Source: Tetragonia tetragonoides (taxonomy: Eukaryota; Streptophyta; Magnoliopsida; Caryophyllales; Aizoaceae). Taken from it: a stretch of 64,000 nt of DNA. Each line of letters begins with the position of its first letter. Positions within the stretch are counted from its first letter, which is position 1. The translations under genes were made by a program, and so were the position numbers. The notes below the pieces were generated by a model that ran no database searches, was not told the origin of the DNA, and saw only the letters and a program-made list of their open reading frames with translations. The stretch is from NCBI GenBank assembly GCA_038025085.1, contig CM076143.1, forward strand, positions 33,440,501-33,504,500. Direction: 5' to 3'. Shown in pieces: positions 12,116 to 23,814 of this stretch.

Positions 12116-15076
12116 ATGGCTCCTAAACTTAGAGGAGGTAGGAAAAGGAAGGGGCAAGAAATTGTTGTTCTTGAGGCCCTGAATGTTTTCACTCGGTTTT
12201 TTTTTTTTCCGGTATACCCCATCACCGGGTGGGTGAGAGCCGGTTAGCCCAGGATGAGTTCACTCGTAGTGATTTTTATTCTACCGATCGTTGGGGAGTC
12301 CAGCGATCTTGTTTTCAAGAAGAAGGAGCATTTGGTTACGGTTGGTACCAAATGTCGGGTATGTCATTTTTTTTGTTTTTTCTCTTTTACACTAAGAAAA
12401 TCATGTGTAGGCAAACATAGAATCCCTAGGTTGAGAACTATAGCGTAGCTAAATGTGGAAAAACCAATTTGCATGAAATTATTTTTCTGGTTAATTTGCG
12501 AATTCCCGTAGGACTCTTGTATTATATATGCATGTGAAGAATGAATTTGTGTGAAATTCATCTTTAATAGCGAAAAATAAATTTGTATGAAATTTATTTT
12601 CGTTGCAATTATATATATTCTGTGAAAATGAACTTGAATGAAGTTTATTTTTGTTGTGGTGGTAAATGGTTTTTTGAGTATATTTGTGGAGAATAAACTT
12701 GTGTGAAATTTTCTCTTTAAAATTTACTCTTTGTCATATTGGTTTAGCGAAAATGATAAATTTGACGAATTGTAAAAATTTAGGACTAAACTGGAGACTG
12801 GTAGTTGTTACTAGGATCAACTAGCCAATCGTCTTGCAATTATTTTGTTGTTTAGGACGTCGACACCACCATGCGGGGTTACGGTAGCCTTTCGGGTATC
12901 AAGAAAGCCCGTAGGCACGTGACTCCTTTGGTCGACGCTATTGTGGAGCGTTGTGGCTTCGGTCACTTTTTAGCGTCCATTGCTTCTGCTGAGCGCTCCG
13001 ACCGTTTGCTGGTTAGGGGTCTTGCGGAGCGGTACTGGGATACTACCAGTACCTTTATTTTCCTATGGGTGAGATCATGATCACCCCTTTCGAGTTTAGT
13101 CTCATTTTCGGGCTCCCTTGCACCGGTATCCCTAACACTTATGGAGATGTGAGTAGGGAGGTCATGGTGGAGATGTTTGGTCTTTTTGGGACCAACTGGG
13201 ATGGTAGGGAGTATGGTCGGACTGACGTCATGGTCCAGTTCTTGACCAACCCGAGGAAGTTGAAGAAGGTCACGGTGGAGCAGCACGCTCGCCTTTTCTT
13301 GGCCTATGTTCTAGCTTGTTCCGTCTTTTCGCATAAAGCTAGTAGGTACCATGTTCGCTATTTCCCGTGCTTGCGGGATTTGGATAGAGTTGCGGAGTAC
13401 AACTGGGGTCTTCCCGCGTACTCTTGTCTTTTACGATGTTTGAGGCAGTCCAGCCGCCTCAATGGAGAGGAGGGCCCGTCTCGCGTCTCCTTAGTCGGTT
13501 ATTGGAAGATTATGGAGGTAATTTCCTTTTACCCTTCTTATACTTTGTGTTTCTGGCTCTTTATTAATAACTTGTGTCTAATCCATGTACTTTGCATGTC
13601 TTAGATTTGGTTTTATGAGCATTTTTCTGACCTTGCCCCTCTTCTCGAGACAGGGGATTTGTCTTTTCCAGCGATGCGGACCTGGAAGGGATGGGCATCT
13701 TGCCCATTTACTACGCTGCACGCCCTTAGGGAGGCGATATATCCCTTGACCGCTTAGGATGTAAGCAACTTTCCATTGTGCTTCTTTTGTCCTTTTATCC
13801 TTTTGTGTGCTCATTCTTGCTTTTGCAGTTCGACTGGTTTCCCTGGACGAATTACCTCCCGGGTCTCTCGGATAGATTTTTGGGTGCTCGGGAGTATGAC
13901 CAGAGGAGGATCCTTATTGAGGGTCCCTTCAATTTTGAGTGGTTTTTGGGAGAGAGACTGATTAGGCAGACTTTCCCCGACCTTCCGGCTCCAAGGGCTC
14001 CTTTGGATCCTCCGGATTCTATGCTTTATGTTCTTCACCTTACCGTGGAGCAGGTGAGGGCGGCTACTGTTGGGGCGAACGCCCTCGAGTATTTGCTTCC
14101 GGCCGATCCTGAGGTGGATCTTATTGTGGCATATACTGATTTCGTGGAGGCTCGGTTGTTCCCCAACTTCTCTACCGACCCGGTAAGTAATGTACTTTTT
14201 GTTTCTTAATTTCGTTTGGAAATTAAGAAATATGTCTAATATTTTTTGAGTCTTTTGCAGAGTGCTCCAAGTTCTTCGTCTGTTTCTTCTCCGTGTCCTA
14301 CTCCTCCTACCATGTCGGTGAGTTATACTGGAGCGGACGGGTCTCCTCAGGTTATGCAGATTCCTGAGTTTCGTGGCTGGTTGTAGGGGGGTAAGTGAGA
14401 ATTCATAGTTGGACCTTTGCATTTATACTGATTCTTTTCTTTATGTGCATAGTTGGACGCTGCGGAGACACGGAAGATCTACAGAGGCATGCATGCCTTC
14501 AAGAGTCTGATTTCCGAATTCATGTCTCGGAGTGTATGCACGAGTCGTCGGTCCGACGTTGAAGAGGTATGTTCATTTCAAGTAATAGTGCTTGATTCGA
14601 ATTTTTGGTAATTTTCTGACCTTGAGCTTATTTTCGCAGCCTGTTCCCGTGGTGAGGCCTCCCAGGCCTCCGGTTGTTCGTACTCCGGAATCTGTGCGTA
14701 TGCCACAACGTCCTCCTCCTAGGCAGGAGAGTACGGAGGTGCGTCAGGGGACGCCTCGAGCTAGAGTGGATACGGGGAGCTTGCCCCAAGTGCCTTCCCT
14801 CCCTATAAGGGGTATCCGGGCTATCATATGCCCATGTATCCTCCCATCCCTCCAAGGGGTTCTTGGACTCAGGAGAGTACGGAGTATGGCGGCTATCCTG
14901 GCACGTTGGAGCCACCTCGTCATTCACTGGATTCCGCTTACTTGACGGGTTCATTATTTGCTTTTGAACCTAGAGCTTGGGCGATGTCTCAGCCCGGTCC
15001 TTCAGGTGCTCCATCATCGAGTGGACCCGGAGAGTCACCTCATGCGGGTCCGAGTACTGGTGAAGATGGCCTGTGA
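12116..15076 (+). pseudogene. Antisense gene 1 of element B: plant-mobile-domain-like protein, spliced
   Basis: It lies on the strand opposite to gag-pol. I propose about seven exons: 12116-12358, 12856-13517, 13605-13760, 13829-14182, 14261-14390, 14453-14566 and 14640-15076. Each intron has GT...AG ends, usually with a T-rich acceptor. The first exon (MAPKLRGGRKRKGQ, a possible nuclear signal) is the least certain. Exon 2 encodes the domain core: LVRGLAERYWDTTSTF, then MGEIMITPFEFSLIFGLP, resembling the plant mobile domain (aminotransferase-like, PMD/MAIN type). The C-terminus is Pro/Gly/Ser-rich. Element D carries the same gene with matching introns. Defects: one base lost near 13062, TAG at 13755 where D has CAG, a short deletion near 14380, and a frame change in the last exon. 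PMD proteins occur in plant transposons and in silencing factors; its role here is unknown. Confidence 0.72.
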
Positions 15077-15560
15077 TATTTGTTGTAGTGCATTTTGAAC
15101 TTTCGGGCTTGTATTAAACCTGCTACATTTATTGCATTTTATTCACGCACAAAAATATCATGCAAATGGCCATATGTGAACTTAATCTAATTTCCGAGTG
15201 GGAAATAACAAATCACGACATTCGGAAATTTAGGATTCCCGAGAATTTAGAACATTTGGGGTACCCTTCACCTAAAATAAAAAAAAAAAAGTAATGAAAG
15301 GAAAAATAGAATAAGATAATTAAAGGGGAAAAAATTAATAAAGGAAATCAGAAAATAAAAGGAATAAAAGTGAAACATGATAATCAAGATAAAAAGAAGG
15401 AAAGAAAATAAAAGGGAATAAATAGAAAAGTGGCAAGAGCCAAAATTTAAGGTAAAAAAATATAAGGGAAGGCTTCCAAGGTCTGTCCAAGTGGGAATTA
15501 GGAAGGTAGAGCCCTGTCAAACGTTGGGTCGGGTGGACCGAGGTCTCTCGCGATAGAGCA
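15077..15560. other. Intergenic region between antisense genes 1 and 2
   Basis: It includes the probable 3' end of gene 1 and an A-rich stretch (about 15270-15470). No coding signal seen. Confidence 0.5.
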
Positions 15561-15752
15561 CACCAGGCGCCTATACAGGGCTTGCGGTTTCGCCGCTTGT
15601 CCTAGCGGTCAAGCCGCTTGCTGGAGCAGCTAAGCCGCCTGTCCTAGCGGCTAGCCGTCTGTACCAGCTTCAAGGCCGCCTGGCCTCTTTTTCGTTGGTT
15701 ATCTGAATTTCCTTAATTTTTCGACGAGAATCCAACCGTAGCCTCTATATAG
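15561..15752 (+). promoter_or_regulatory. Promoter of antisense gene 2
   Basis: It starts with CCAGGCGCCTATACAGG (15563-15579), a block also present in B's LTR at 10438-10454 in the same orientation relative to transcription. Palindromes GCGGTTTCGCCGC (15584-15596) and GCGGTCAAGCCGC (15605-15617) and a near copy (15626-15638) follow. The TATA box CTATATAG is at 15745-15752, 93 bases before the ATG. Element D keeps the same arrangement. Confidence 0.75.
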
Positions 15753-15837
15753 TTGGGTTTCTTTCTCTTCTCTTCTCACCACTTGCTTTGTGCCCTTGGA
15801 GAGAGACTTCTTTGAGAGAAAATCCTTAATCTTAACA

Positions 15838-17407
15838 ATGGTGAACTTTGATGATATTTTTGATGCTTGGCTGGCTTCTATGACCGTAGAGGAGAGGTTA
15901 GAGCTTACTCCTTTCCACCTCAATGCCTTCTTTCACCTTAAACAAGTCAAGATTTTGTGGGATTTCCTTCATGCTTCCATTGAGTTTTGGGACCCAAAAT
16001 TCCATGTCTTCCATTTCGATTCTCATGAGATATGCCCTTTGGTGGAGGAGTTCTCCGATATAATTGGCTTTCCAACCGAAAGCCCTCCCGCTGTTCCTTA
16101 CTTGGGGAATGCTTTTGTGGGGGATTTTCAGAGGTACCTTGGATTGTCTCCCCGCCAAGCGGGTCAAGTGCTTCATGTCAAGGATGTTGATCTTGCCAAG
16201 CTTGTGACTTTCTTCACCTCCAAGGCCCAGGGTGCGATGGATATGAGGTATAAGAAATGTGCCATTGTATTTTTCCTCCTCCATCGTTATTTGTTTGTTG
16301 GTGGTATTGAAGATGCTCTTATTCCATCCGAAAAGAAGCTTACCATCAATAGGGGCAAAGCTTGTCTTCTAAGGGTGACCAAGCAAATACAGTGGGATAG
16401 CTCTCCTATGCAATTGGTCGTGAGAGACAATCCTTGCTTTAGATAGCCTCAAGAGCAATCCTCAAGAGTCCTTCACCGGGAGCCCTTTACTCCTTCAAGT
16501 AAGTATTGTGATAAAGCCTTAATCTTTGTGGATTTAACTTTATTTAGTGAACTTCTCATCTTGTATCGACTTGAATTTTTCTTTTGTTGTTTTTGTGTAG
16601 ATATGGTTTCAAGAGAGGCTCCACTTGCTTGAGGCCCCAATAGACACTAGGATGTTCCTCCCTAAACATTTTCCGGCGAGGCGTCGAAAGTTCTCTAAAT
16701 CCTCTCGGGAGGAGTGGATAGCATACTTCTACACCAACATTCAACCGACTTGGTTTGTCCCGTGGTGGCGTACTACCAAGATCGTAGGGTGTAGTGAGAA
16801 TGTGCCCTTTACGAGGATCATTGGTTTGTATACTTTGACGTTCTTCCTGCCGAACCGCCTCCTCCGCCAATATGGCTTAAGGCAAAGGATCCCGAACGTA
16901 AGCTGCGAACCTCTTTTCCAAAGACCCTTAACATCCTCCTTGGTGTCTAATTAGGAACGACATTGAAACCGTCGCCAAGTGTGGACAATGCCGGTATACC
17001 CGCATGCAAACGGGTTGTCTAGGTTTTACGAGGAGTGGATTTGGAGCGGTGACCATCAAGTCAACCAAAAGCTTCTAGAGGAGGAAAAGGAGTTGTTCAA
17101 GGCCCTCAAATATGATGAGCCAAGCGGTGTAAGGATAACTCCAATTGATAGGCCCACTAAACCTTCCAAGCCCCAAACTAAGGGTAAGGGAAAAGGCAAG
17201 GCAAAGGCCCAATCTAATAAAAGGAAGAATCCGACCCACTCGGCTAATCAAGTAGCTCCAAATAGGCCCAATGATTACGAGGCCTCTTCTAGCTATGGTA
17301 GGGAAAGATGGGCTCCAAAAGAACGATGGAACTTGATGAGCCTAGCGAACCCGTCCAAGAGCTCGAAGTCAAAGACAAGGAGAAGTAGTCCACCTCTAGT
17401 TGTATAG
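15838..17407 (+). pseudogene. Antisense gene 2 of element B: DUF7745-like protein, two exons
   Basis: Exon 1 runs 15838-16498 (ATG in MVNFDDIFDAW), intron 16499-16600 (GTAAGT...GTAG), exon 2 16601-17407. The N-terminal part, with FLHASIEFWDPKFHVF and then EICPLVEEFSDIIGFP, resembles the plant DUF7745 domain, often found near retrotransposons; this name is from memory of the family, not a search. The C-terminus is Lys/Gly/Pro-rich (KGKGKGKAKAQS). The copy in D (44831 down to 43313) has the same start, intron position and tail. Defects: a frameshift near 16425 and stops near 16951. Its 3' end faces the integrase end at 17578, so the two units converge. Function unknown. Confidence 0.72.
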
Positions 17408-17577
17408 CAAGTCTTGTCCTTTTTGCTTAGTAGTATAATTCAAATAACGGGTTTGCATGCCCAAGTAGATGTAGTTTAGAATTGCCCTTTTATTTGTTTA
17501 TTATTTTTGCACTCCTTTTTTTTTATTAGAGCATGTAATGGACTTTATCAATATTAATGAAAGACTTGCTTATTTAT
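17408..17577. other. Convergent 3' region between antisense gene 2 and integrase
   Basis: A short AT-rich spacer with ATCAATATTAATGAAAG near 17549-17565. It would hold the 3' end of gene 2 transcripts. The polyadenylation site is inferred from AT-richness only. Confidence 0.4.
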
Positions 17578-18814
17578 GCATAGAATCGCTTAAGTTGGTC
17601 CATATTTGTGAGTTGGGTGAACTCGTTGCCGTCTAAATCCATTAGCTTTACCGCTCCACTGGGTAATATTGTCTTGATAATGTATGGGCCTGCCCAATTA
17701 GGTTTGAACTTTCCCCGAGGGTCGACTATAGTTGGTCTTACCTCTTTTAGGACTAAGTCTCCTTCTTTTAGTCCTCTAGCCTTGAATCGTTGATCAAAAT
17801 GCCATGCCATCCTTGCTGTGTAGACATGACCATAATGTAGGGCATTTAGTCGTCTTTCATCTAATAAGATCAACTGGTCATATCGGGCCTGGACCCAATC
17901 CACTTCGGGTAATTCACTTTCCAAAGCTATCCTTAAAGAGGGGATTTCTACCTCGAGTTGGAGTACTGCCTCCATTCTGTATACTAAAGAATAAGGTGTT
18001 GCTCCTGTTGAGGATCGAATAGTGGTTCTATATCCCCATAAGGAGAATTGTAGCTTGTCGGGCCAATCCTCGTAGTTTTCTATCATTTTAGCTATCATTT
18101 GCTTCACGTTCTTGTTTGTGGATTCTACGGCTCCATTCGTTGGTGGCCTGTAAGGTAAAGACTGTCGATGTTGAATTTTAAACTTAGTGAAAAGCTCGGC
18201 AACATCCTTTTTGAATTGGGACCCATGATCACTTACGATTTCGTGGGGTACCCCATATCTGGTAATGATGTTGTCATGAACTTTGCCACGTGTTTCGATG
18301 CTATTCTTGTGTATGAACGAGCTTCCACCCATTTGGTGAAATAGTCTATCGCGACTAGTATGTATTCATGGCCTCCTTTTCCTGTAGGGGTGATTTTTCC
18401 AATGATGTCAATACCCCATGCAGAGAACGGCCACAGTGAAGTGAATGTATGTAGAGGAGTAGGAGGTCTATGTTGTAAATTGGCGTGGAATTGGCAGCGT
18501 GTGCACTTTCTCACATATTCAATGCAATCCTTTTCCATCGTAGTCCAATAGTATCCTTGCCTCAGGATCTTCTTGACCAAGGTAAGTCCATTCATATGGG
18601 GACCACATACGCCATTATGTATATCGTTCATGACTTTGATGACCTCACGTTCCTTTAAGCATAGAAGACTTAACCCCTGTGGTGTCTTTTTATAAAGTTT
18701 GCCTTGCACATGTATGTATTGTGCGGCTAGTCTTCCTAAAGCTCTTTGTGCCCTAGGTGTGGATTGTGGAGGGTAATCACCTTTGGCGAGTCGATTGAGA
18801 ATGTCGTAAACCAT
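17578..18814 (-). pseudogene. pol: Integrase of element B
   Basis: The zinc-binding H-H-C-C region is HNGVCGPHMNG then CTRCQ (about 18480-18630). The catalytic core has D in WGIDII (about 18410), D in IVSDHGSQF (about 18225) and E in GAVESTNK (about 18120), so the DDE triad is present. The GPY/F module GPYIIKTIL is near 17680. The protein ends MDQLKRFYA at 17581. A frameshift near 18240-18330 separates the two halves. There is no chromodomain, as expected for Tat. Confidence 0.9.
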
Positions 18815-19932
18815 TCCTCCTCTTCTTCCTCATTGGTGCGTACTTCAAGTGCATTACAAAAGGCGGGCTCAGTGCGCCTTCGAATGTTAATAGGCATGGA
18901 GATTACATCATCTGGATTATTTATCATGGAAGCCATTTTTGCTAAGGCGTCCGCGAATTGGTTGTTATCTCTAGGAAGGTATGTGAAACAGACATGAGTG
19001 AAATATTTGGCTATCTTTTCAAGATTATCCTGATAAAGTGCCAGGGAATCGCTTTTCACTTTCCACTTTTTGGAGACTTGGTTTATGATGAGAGTTGAAT
19101 CTCCGTATACCTTTAGATCCTTAATTTGTAGTTCTATTGCCGCTTCTAAACCAATGATGCATGCTTCATATTCGGCGTCGTTGTTGGTTACCTAATGGTC
19201 TAGTTTGACGGCTATGGGAGTATGCGCGCCTTCGGGGCTGACTAATAGTGCTCCTAGGCCATAACCTTTTTGGTTGGATGCTCCGTCAAAGTATAACTGC
19301 CAAGTGGTTTCTTCGACACTCATTATTCCTTCGTCGGGAAAGTCATGGATAGCATCTTCGCTAGTAACTGGATTTTCAGCGAGATGTTCAAAAATGGCAT
19401 GTCCTTTGATCGCCTTTTGGTGTTCAAAAGTTAGATCGAATTTTGAAAGCATGACAGTCCATCTTGCTATCCTTCCACTAAGGATGGGTTTTTCGAACAA
19501 GTACTTTAATGGATTCATCCTTGACTTTATATGGATGGAGTGTTGTAGCATGTAGTGTGAAAGCTTCTTTGTTGCAGTGACCAATGCGAGACACGTTTTC
19601 TCTACTGTGGAGTAGCGCGTTTCATATTCTAGGAAATTCTTGCAAAGGTAGTATATTGCCTTTTCATCATTCTCCATCTTTTGGGCCAATATAGCACCCA
19701 TGGCGGCATATGTGACTGTTAGGTGTAGCATAACTGGTTTTTCCGGAATTGGCGAAACCAATACGGGTGGATTAGCTAAGTATTCCTTAATCTTGTCAAA
19801 GGCTTGCTGGCATTGATCATCCCAGGAAGATTTAGTGTCCTTTCTGAGCTTTTTGAAGATGGGCTCGCATGTAATAGTGAATTTGGGTATGAATCGACTT
19901 ATATATTGGAGCCGTCCTAGGAATCCTCTTAT
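18815..19932 (-). pseudogene. pol: Dual RNase H region of element B
   Basis: The Ty3-type RNase H (LEYETRYSTVEKTCLAL, about 19590-19650) is followed by a second, archaeal-type RNase H with FDGASNQKGYGLGALLVSPEG (about 19230-19295) and QFADALAKMAS (about 18930). Two successive RNase H domains are a hallmark of the Tat lineage. Breaks include a TAG near 19191 in the second domain. Confidence 0.85.
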
Positions 19933-20839
19933 CTACTTTTCATTTTTGGGAGATGGCATGTCTCTTATAGCTTTGATTTTGGTAGGATCAATTTCAATGC
20001 CTCTTGTGCTTATGACGAATCCTAAGAGCTTGCCCAAAGTTACTCCAAATGCGCACTTTTGAGGATTCAATCTCATATTGTAGTTCCGAAGCCTGTCAAA
20101 GAATTTCTTTAGAGAGGGTATATGCCCTTCTCTCTCCTTGGATTTGATGATCATATCGTCCACTTACACCTTGGCTTCCTTGTGCATCATGTCATGTAGA
20201 AGGGAAGTTGCGGTTCTTTGGTATGTTGCTCCCGCATTCTTCAACCCGAAAGGCATGACGGTATAGCAGTATGTCCCCCATTGGGTTATGAAAGTGGTTT
20301 TCTCGGCCATTTGTATTTGGTTATACCTTGCATAGCCATCCATGAACGATAAGAGGGCATGTCCTGCGGTATTATCCACCAGTACGTCTATATGTGGCAA
20401 GGGAAAGTTGTCCTTTGGACTTGCCTTGTTTAGATCTCTAAAATCAACGCACATCCTTACTTTGCCATCCTTTTTTGGAACGGGCACTATGTTAGCAACC
20501 CATTCTTGATATTGAGCAACACTAATAAAACCTGCGGTGAGCTGTTTCTGCACCGCTTCTTTGATTTTCAGTGTCCACTCAGGTTTCATTCTCCGAAGAT
20601 TTTGCTTCACTGGTTTTGAATCCGGATTGAGCGGTATTGTATGCTATGCTATCTCACGACTTATTCCCGGTATATCTTTGTAGGACCAAGCGAAAATGTT
20701 TATGTATTCTTTTAAGAGATTTATAAAGCTTTCTCGCTCTTTGGGAGTTAACGATAAGCCAATGCGCACCTGGCGCGGCTCTTGATCGTTTGTAAGATTG
20801 ATTAATTATATTTTTCCACAATTGAAGTCTTTTGTTCAT
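19933..20839 (-). pseudogene. pol: Reverse transcriptase of element B, stop in the active site
   Basis: The motifs in order are VPKKDGKVRMCVDFRDLNKASPKD (quoted in part: KVRMCVDFRDLNKA, about 20430), LLSFMDGYARYNQI (about 20340), MPFGLKNAGATYQR (about 20240) and VDDMIIKSKERE (about 20130-20163). The tyrosine expected before VDD is a TAA codon at 20164-20166, so the catalytic motif itself carries a stop. Element D keeps YVDD here. The copy cannot make active RT without suppression. Confidence 0.9.
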
Positions 20840-21429
20840 GCTCTAATAGTGCTTTAGTTACTTCTTTGGGCAATTCTTGTTCATCTTTTGAATTAGTAGC
20901 TACTAAGTAATCCAAGAAGTAAGCAGAATCAGTAACTATTTCATTGATAGAGGAAATTGGAACATCAACTGAGCCATTACTAATGGATTTACCATCATTA
21001 GACTTGCAAACAGAATTAAACATAGATTTGGGTGGACCACCCGACTCTACTATATTAGACTCGTCCTCAGAATCAGACTCAGCCCGGTCGGAATCAGTGT
21101 CGGTGTTAGGCTTGGATTCTTCGGAGATCGTGATCTTGATCTTCTCTCCATTGGCTCCTGTCCAGCTTATGGTGTGTTTCTTCTTTGTGAGTTGACCCTC
21201 GTTTGGAGTGATCCACTTAGTTGGGTCAAAGTTCGCATCTTGAATTGCATTATTGACGTTGTGGAGTTCTTCATCTTTTGGATGGCAATGCTCTTGTCCA
21301 AATAATAGACCCAAAGCGTTGTTGGGTATGTTCTCTACCCAATCAAAGTTCAGCCTTCTTCTTATAGGCAAGGGAGGGATGAAGGTGATCCTTCCTTTGT
21401 TAAGGGTATCGGATAAGGCCTCATAACAT
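20802..21429 (-). pseudogene. Linker between gag and RT of element B, acidic
   Basis: It encodes a Ser/Asp/Glu-rich segment (SDRAESDSEDESNIVESGG, 19 residues, about 21050-21110) between the last zinc knuckle and RT. I see no D-S/T-G protease motif in it. Element D has the same linker, so this is a family feature rather than damage in one copy, unless protease lies in an unrecognised form. Confidence 0.6.
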
Positions 21430-23468
21430 GCGGACGACCCCCTCATTAACGAGGTATTGTATCTTGCGTTCCAGGTGCACACACGGGTCCGTATGATGTC
21501 CCCTTCCTTGATGATAGATGCAAAAAGAAGTATTGTTCAAGTCCTTACTCTTGTTTCTTGGATCTGGATCGGGTGTTGGCCCGATGGGTCCTAGAATACC
21601 TTTCCAAAAAAGGTCCTGAAAGATTTGAATTGGGGTTGAAAGGATGGAGGTATATACCCTTTTTGGCATTCGGCTATGGTACTCTTCTCGGGATTAGCGG
21701 TGTTTTTGCAGCTGTATGGTTGAACTTCTATGAGATCTTGAATCCTGTGTTTCAGTGCCCAACATTCTTCAGTCTCGTGGCCTCTTCCCCTGTGGTAATT
21801 GTAAAACTTACGTGGGTGCCAGGCAATCCCTGAAGAGACAGGATCAGGAGTAGGTCCCAGTGGTCGTATGATCCCAATACTTATGAGTATTTCAAGAGTG
21901 TGAGTAAGACAGAGAGGTAATGGGGAGAAGTCCGTTTTGGTCATATCCCTCATGGATGGGGCGTGACTGAGTGAGAGATTTATGCTTTGACGGAGGATAG
22001 ATGCAGGCCGCGCTTCTGCGTCCTCTCTTTCTTTTCTCTTCATCTCGATATTAGCTACCTCTTCGTCTATTTGTTTTAGACCAACAGTGATTTTCGTGAG
22101 CAACTCCTCCAATGATTTCTTAGGGGTGCTTTTCGTTGTTTGAAGGTCATCTTCCTCATCACTATTCCAAATTCCGACTACCTCTAGGTGGAGGGAGTCA
22201 AGCTTAAATGGTGGGACAGGACATCGAATTGGCACAATCAGACGAGAGGGGTCCTTTTCTTCCTCTTCATTTGTAATGACGAAAACCGCACCTAGAGGTT
22301 TGGTGTTGTTGTTTGGGGTGGGAACATTTTGGCTTGGGAATAGTCCCATTGTCAAAAAGATCCTGGATTTGTTCTTGAGTGCCCAACATTTTTTGGTGCC
22401 ATGTCCTTTTCCTCTATGGAATTTGCAATAAAGATTAGGATTCCATGATGGGCTCCTCTTTTCGATGTCGTTATCCGGAGTGGGGCCCACGACATTGAGA
22501 TAGTCATTTTTAACAAGCTTTTCCAGAGCTTTAGCATAGGTCATGCCCAATGGGGTATATTGCCTTTGCGGTTTGTCGTAGACAGCATTGACTTCATTAA
22601 CCTTGTTGGAAGAGTTTCCCGAAATGGGGTTCTTCTTGTAGTTCGAGTTATAAGTGCCCTTGTTGAAAAAGTCCTTGCTTTTCTCCTTTTTAAGTGCTTG
22701 ATCGTCCTCTATGAGCAATCCAACACTATTGAGTTGTGTGTATGAAGTAATTTCTAGGTATTTGAGAGGATTCAAGTAAGGAGGTTGTAAGTTCTTGATG
22801 AGTTTCCGAATTTGCTCTTCCTCAGATGGTCGGTCGAGCATTTCGACCACTTTAGTTCTCCATTTCTTAACAAAGTCAGTGAAGCTTTCATTTTCACCTT
22901 GATTTATCGCTTCCAATTCTCTCATGGTAGTTGGTTGGATGACATTATCGGCATACCTAGTGAGGAATAAGCTGGACACTTTGTTCCATTCTTGAATTTG
23001 ATTGGGCTCAAGCTTGAAGAACCATGCCCTAAGAGTGGGGTGCAAGGTTTGTGAGAAAAGATGAATATAGAGGTCAGGATCTACTCCTCTTAAGCCCATT
23101 GCGGTGGCGAAGACCCTTATGTGATCTTTTGGATCATCGGTCCCTTTGAAGGTGGGCACTGCAGGCATAGAGAACTTTTGTTGGAGTTTCCCCTTGATGT
23201 GATAGGAGTATCGTTCAGCATTGATCATGTAGTCACTTATGATCTTGTTTTGAGTTAAAGCTAACTCAAGGTTCTTAATTTGAGCGCTTAGCTCTTCTAC
23301 TTTGTCATCTCAAGGTGGAGGATCATCCTGGTTAAGAGGGTCAGTTTCCTTGACCTTGCTTTCTATCCAAGTCACACGGTTTCCCATAGTTTACAACATT
23401 TTCATCATTTCAGCCAACATCTCATCAGTAGTCTTAGGTTGTGGAGGTGGCACATCATCTTCGACCAT
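21430..23468 (-). pseudogene. gag: gag of element B with three zinc-knuckle modules
   Basis: Start proposed at 23468 (MVEDDVPPPQPKTTDE), which matches the MVKTTDE start of C gag. The capsid core (FSMPAVPTFKGTDDP, MGLRGVD, about 23060-23180) is clear. Three C-x2-H-x4-H-x4-C-type knuckles follow: CKFHRGKGHGTKKC (about 22420), NYHRGRGHETEEC (about 21780, first Cys lost) and CIYHQGRGHHTDPC (about 21510). Each follows a GPTPD motif. Stops lie in the first 50 codons (near 23394 and 23313), and a frameshift near 21600-21650 precedes the third module. Confidence 0.85.
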
Positions 23469-23814
23469 TTCGGTGTACTTAGAACAAGATAGTCGGTACG
23501 GAGAGGCAGTAACAAATACTGCGTCAGACCTAGCTTTGCTCGAAGGGGGAGATTCCAATACGAGCTTCCTAACCAGACGTTGATTACTATGATCGCGTTT
23601 TCAACTTTTCGGAGAGACTGTTTTCTTCCCAATCCTGGACAGCGGATAAGACTTAGAAAAGGAAAGACTAACAAGTTCCACAAAAGAAAAGTTTTAAAAC
23701 AAAGATGGGAAATTTCTATCTAGAGTATTCTATCAACATAGTTACCCTTGGGGACTAAGTAATGGGTTTAGGTCAAAAGATCTCGACACGGGAAAAAAAA
23801 GACAAAAGATATTA

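Noticed and set aside
11874..12182. ORF starting at 11874 as the start of antisense gene 1
   Set aside because: Leader-like, hydrophobic and unlike the domain. The later ATG at 12116 with a basic N-terminus fits better, though this exon is uncertain.
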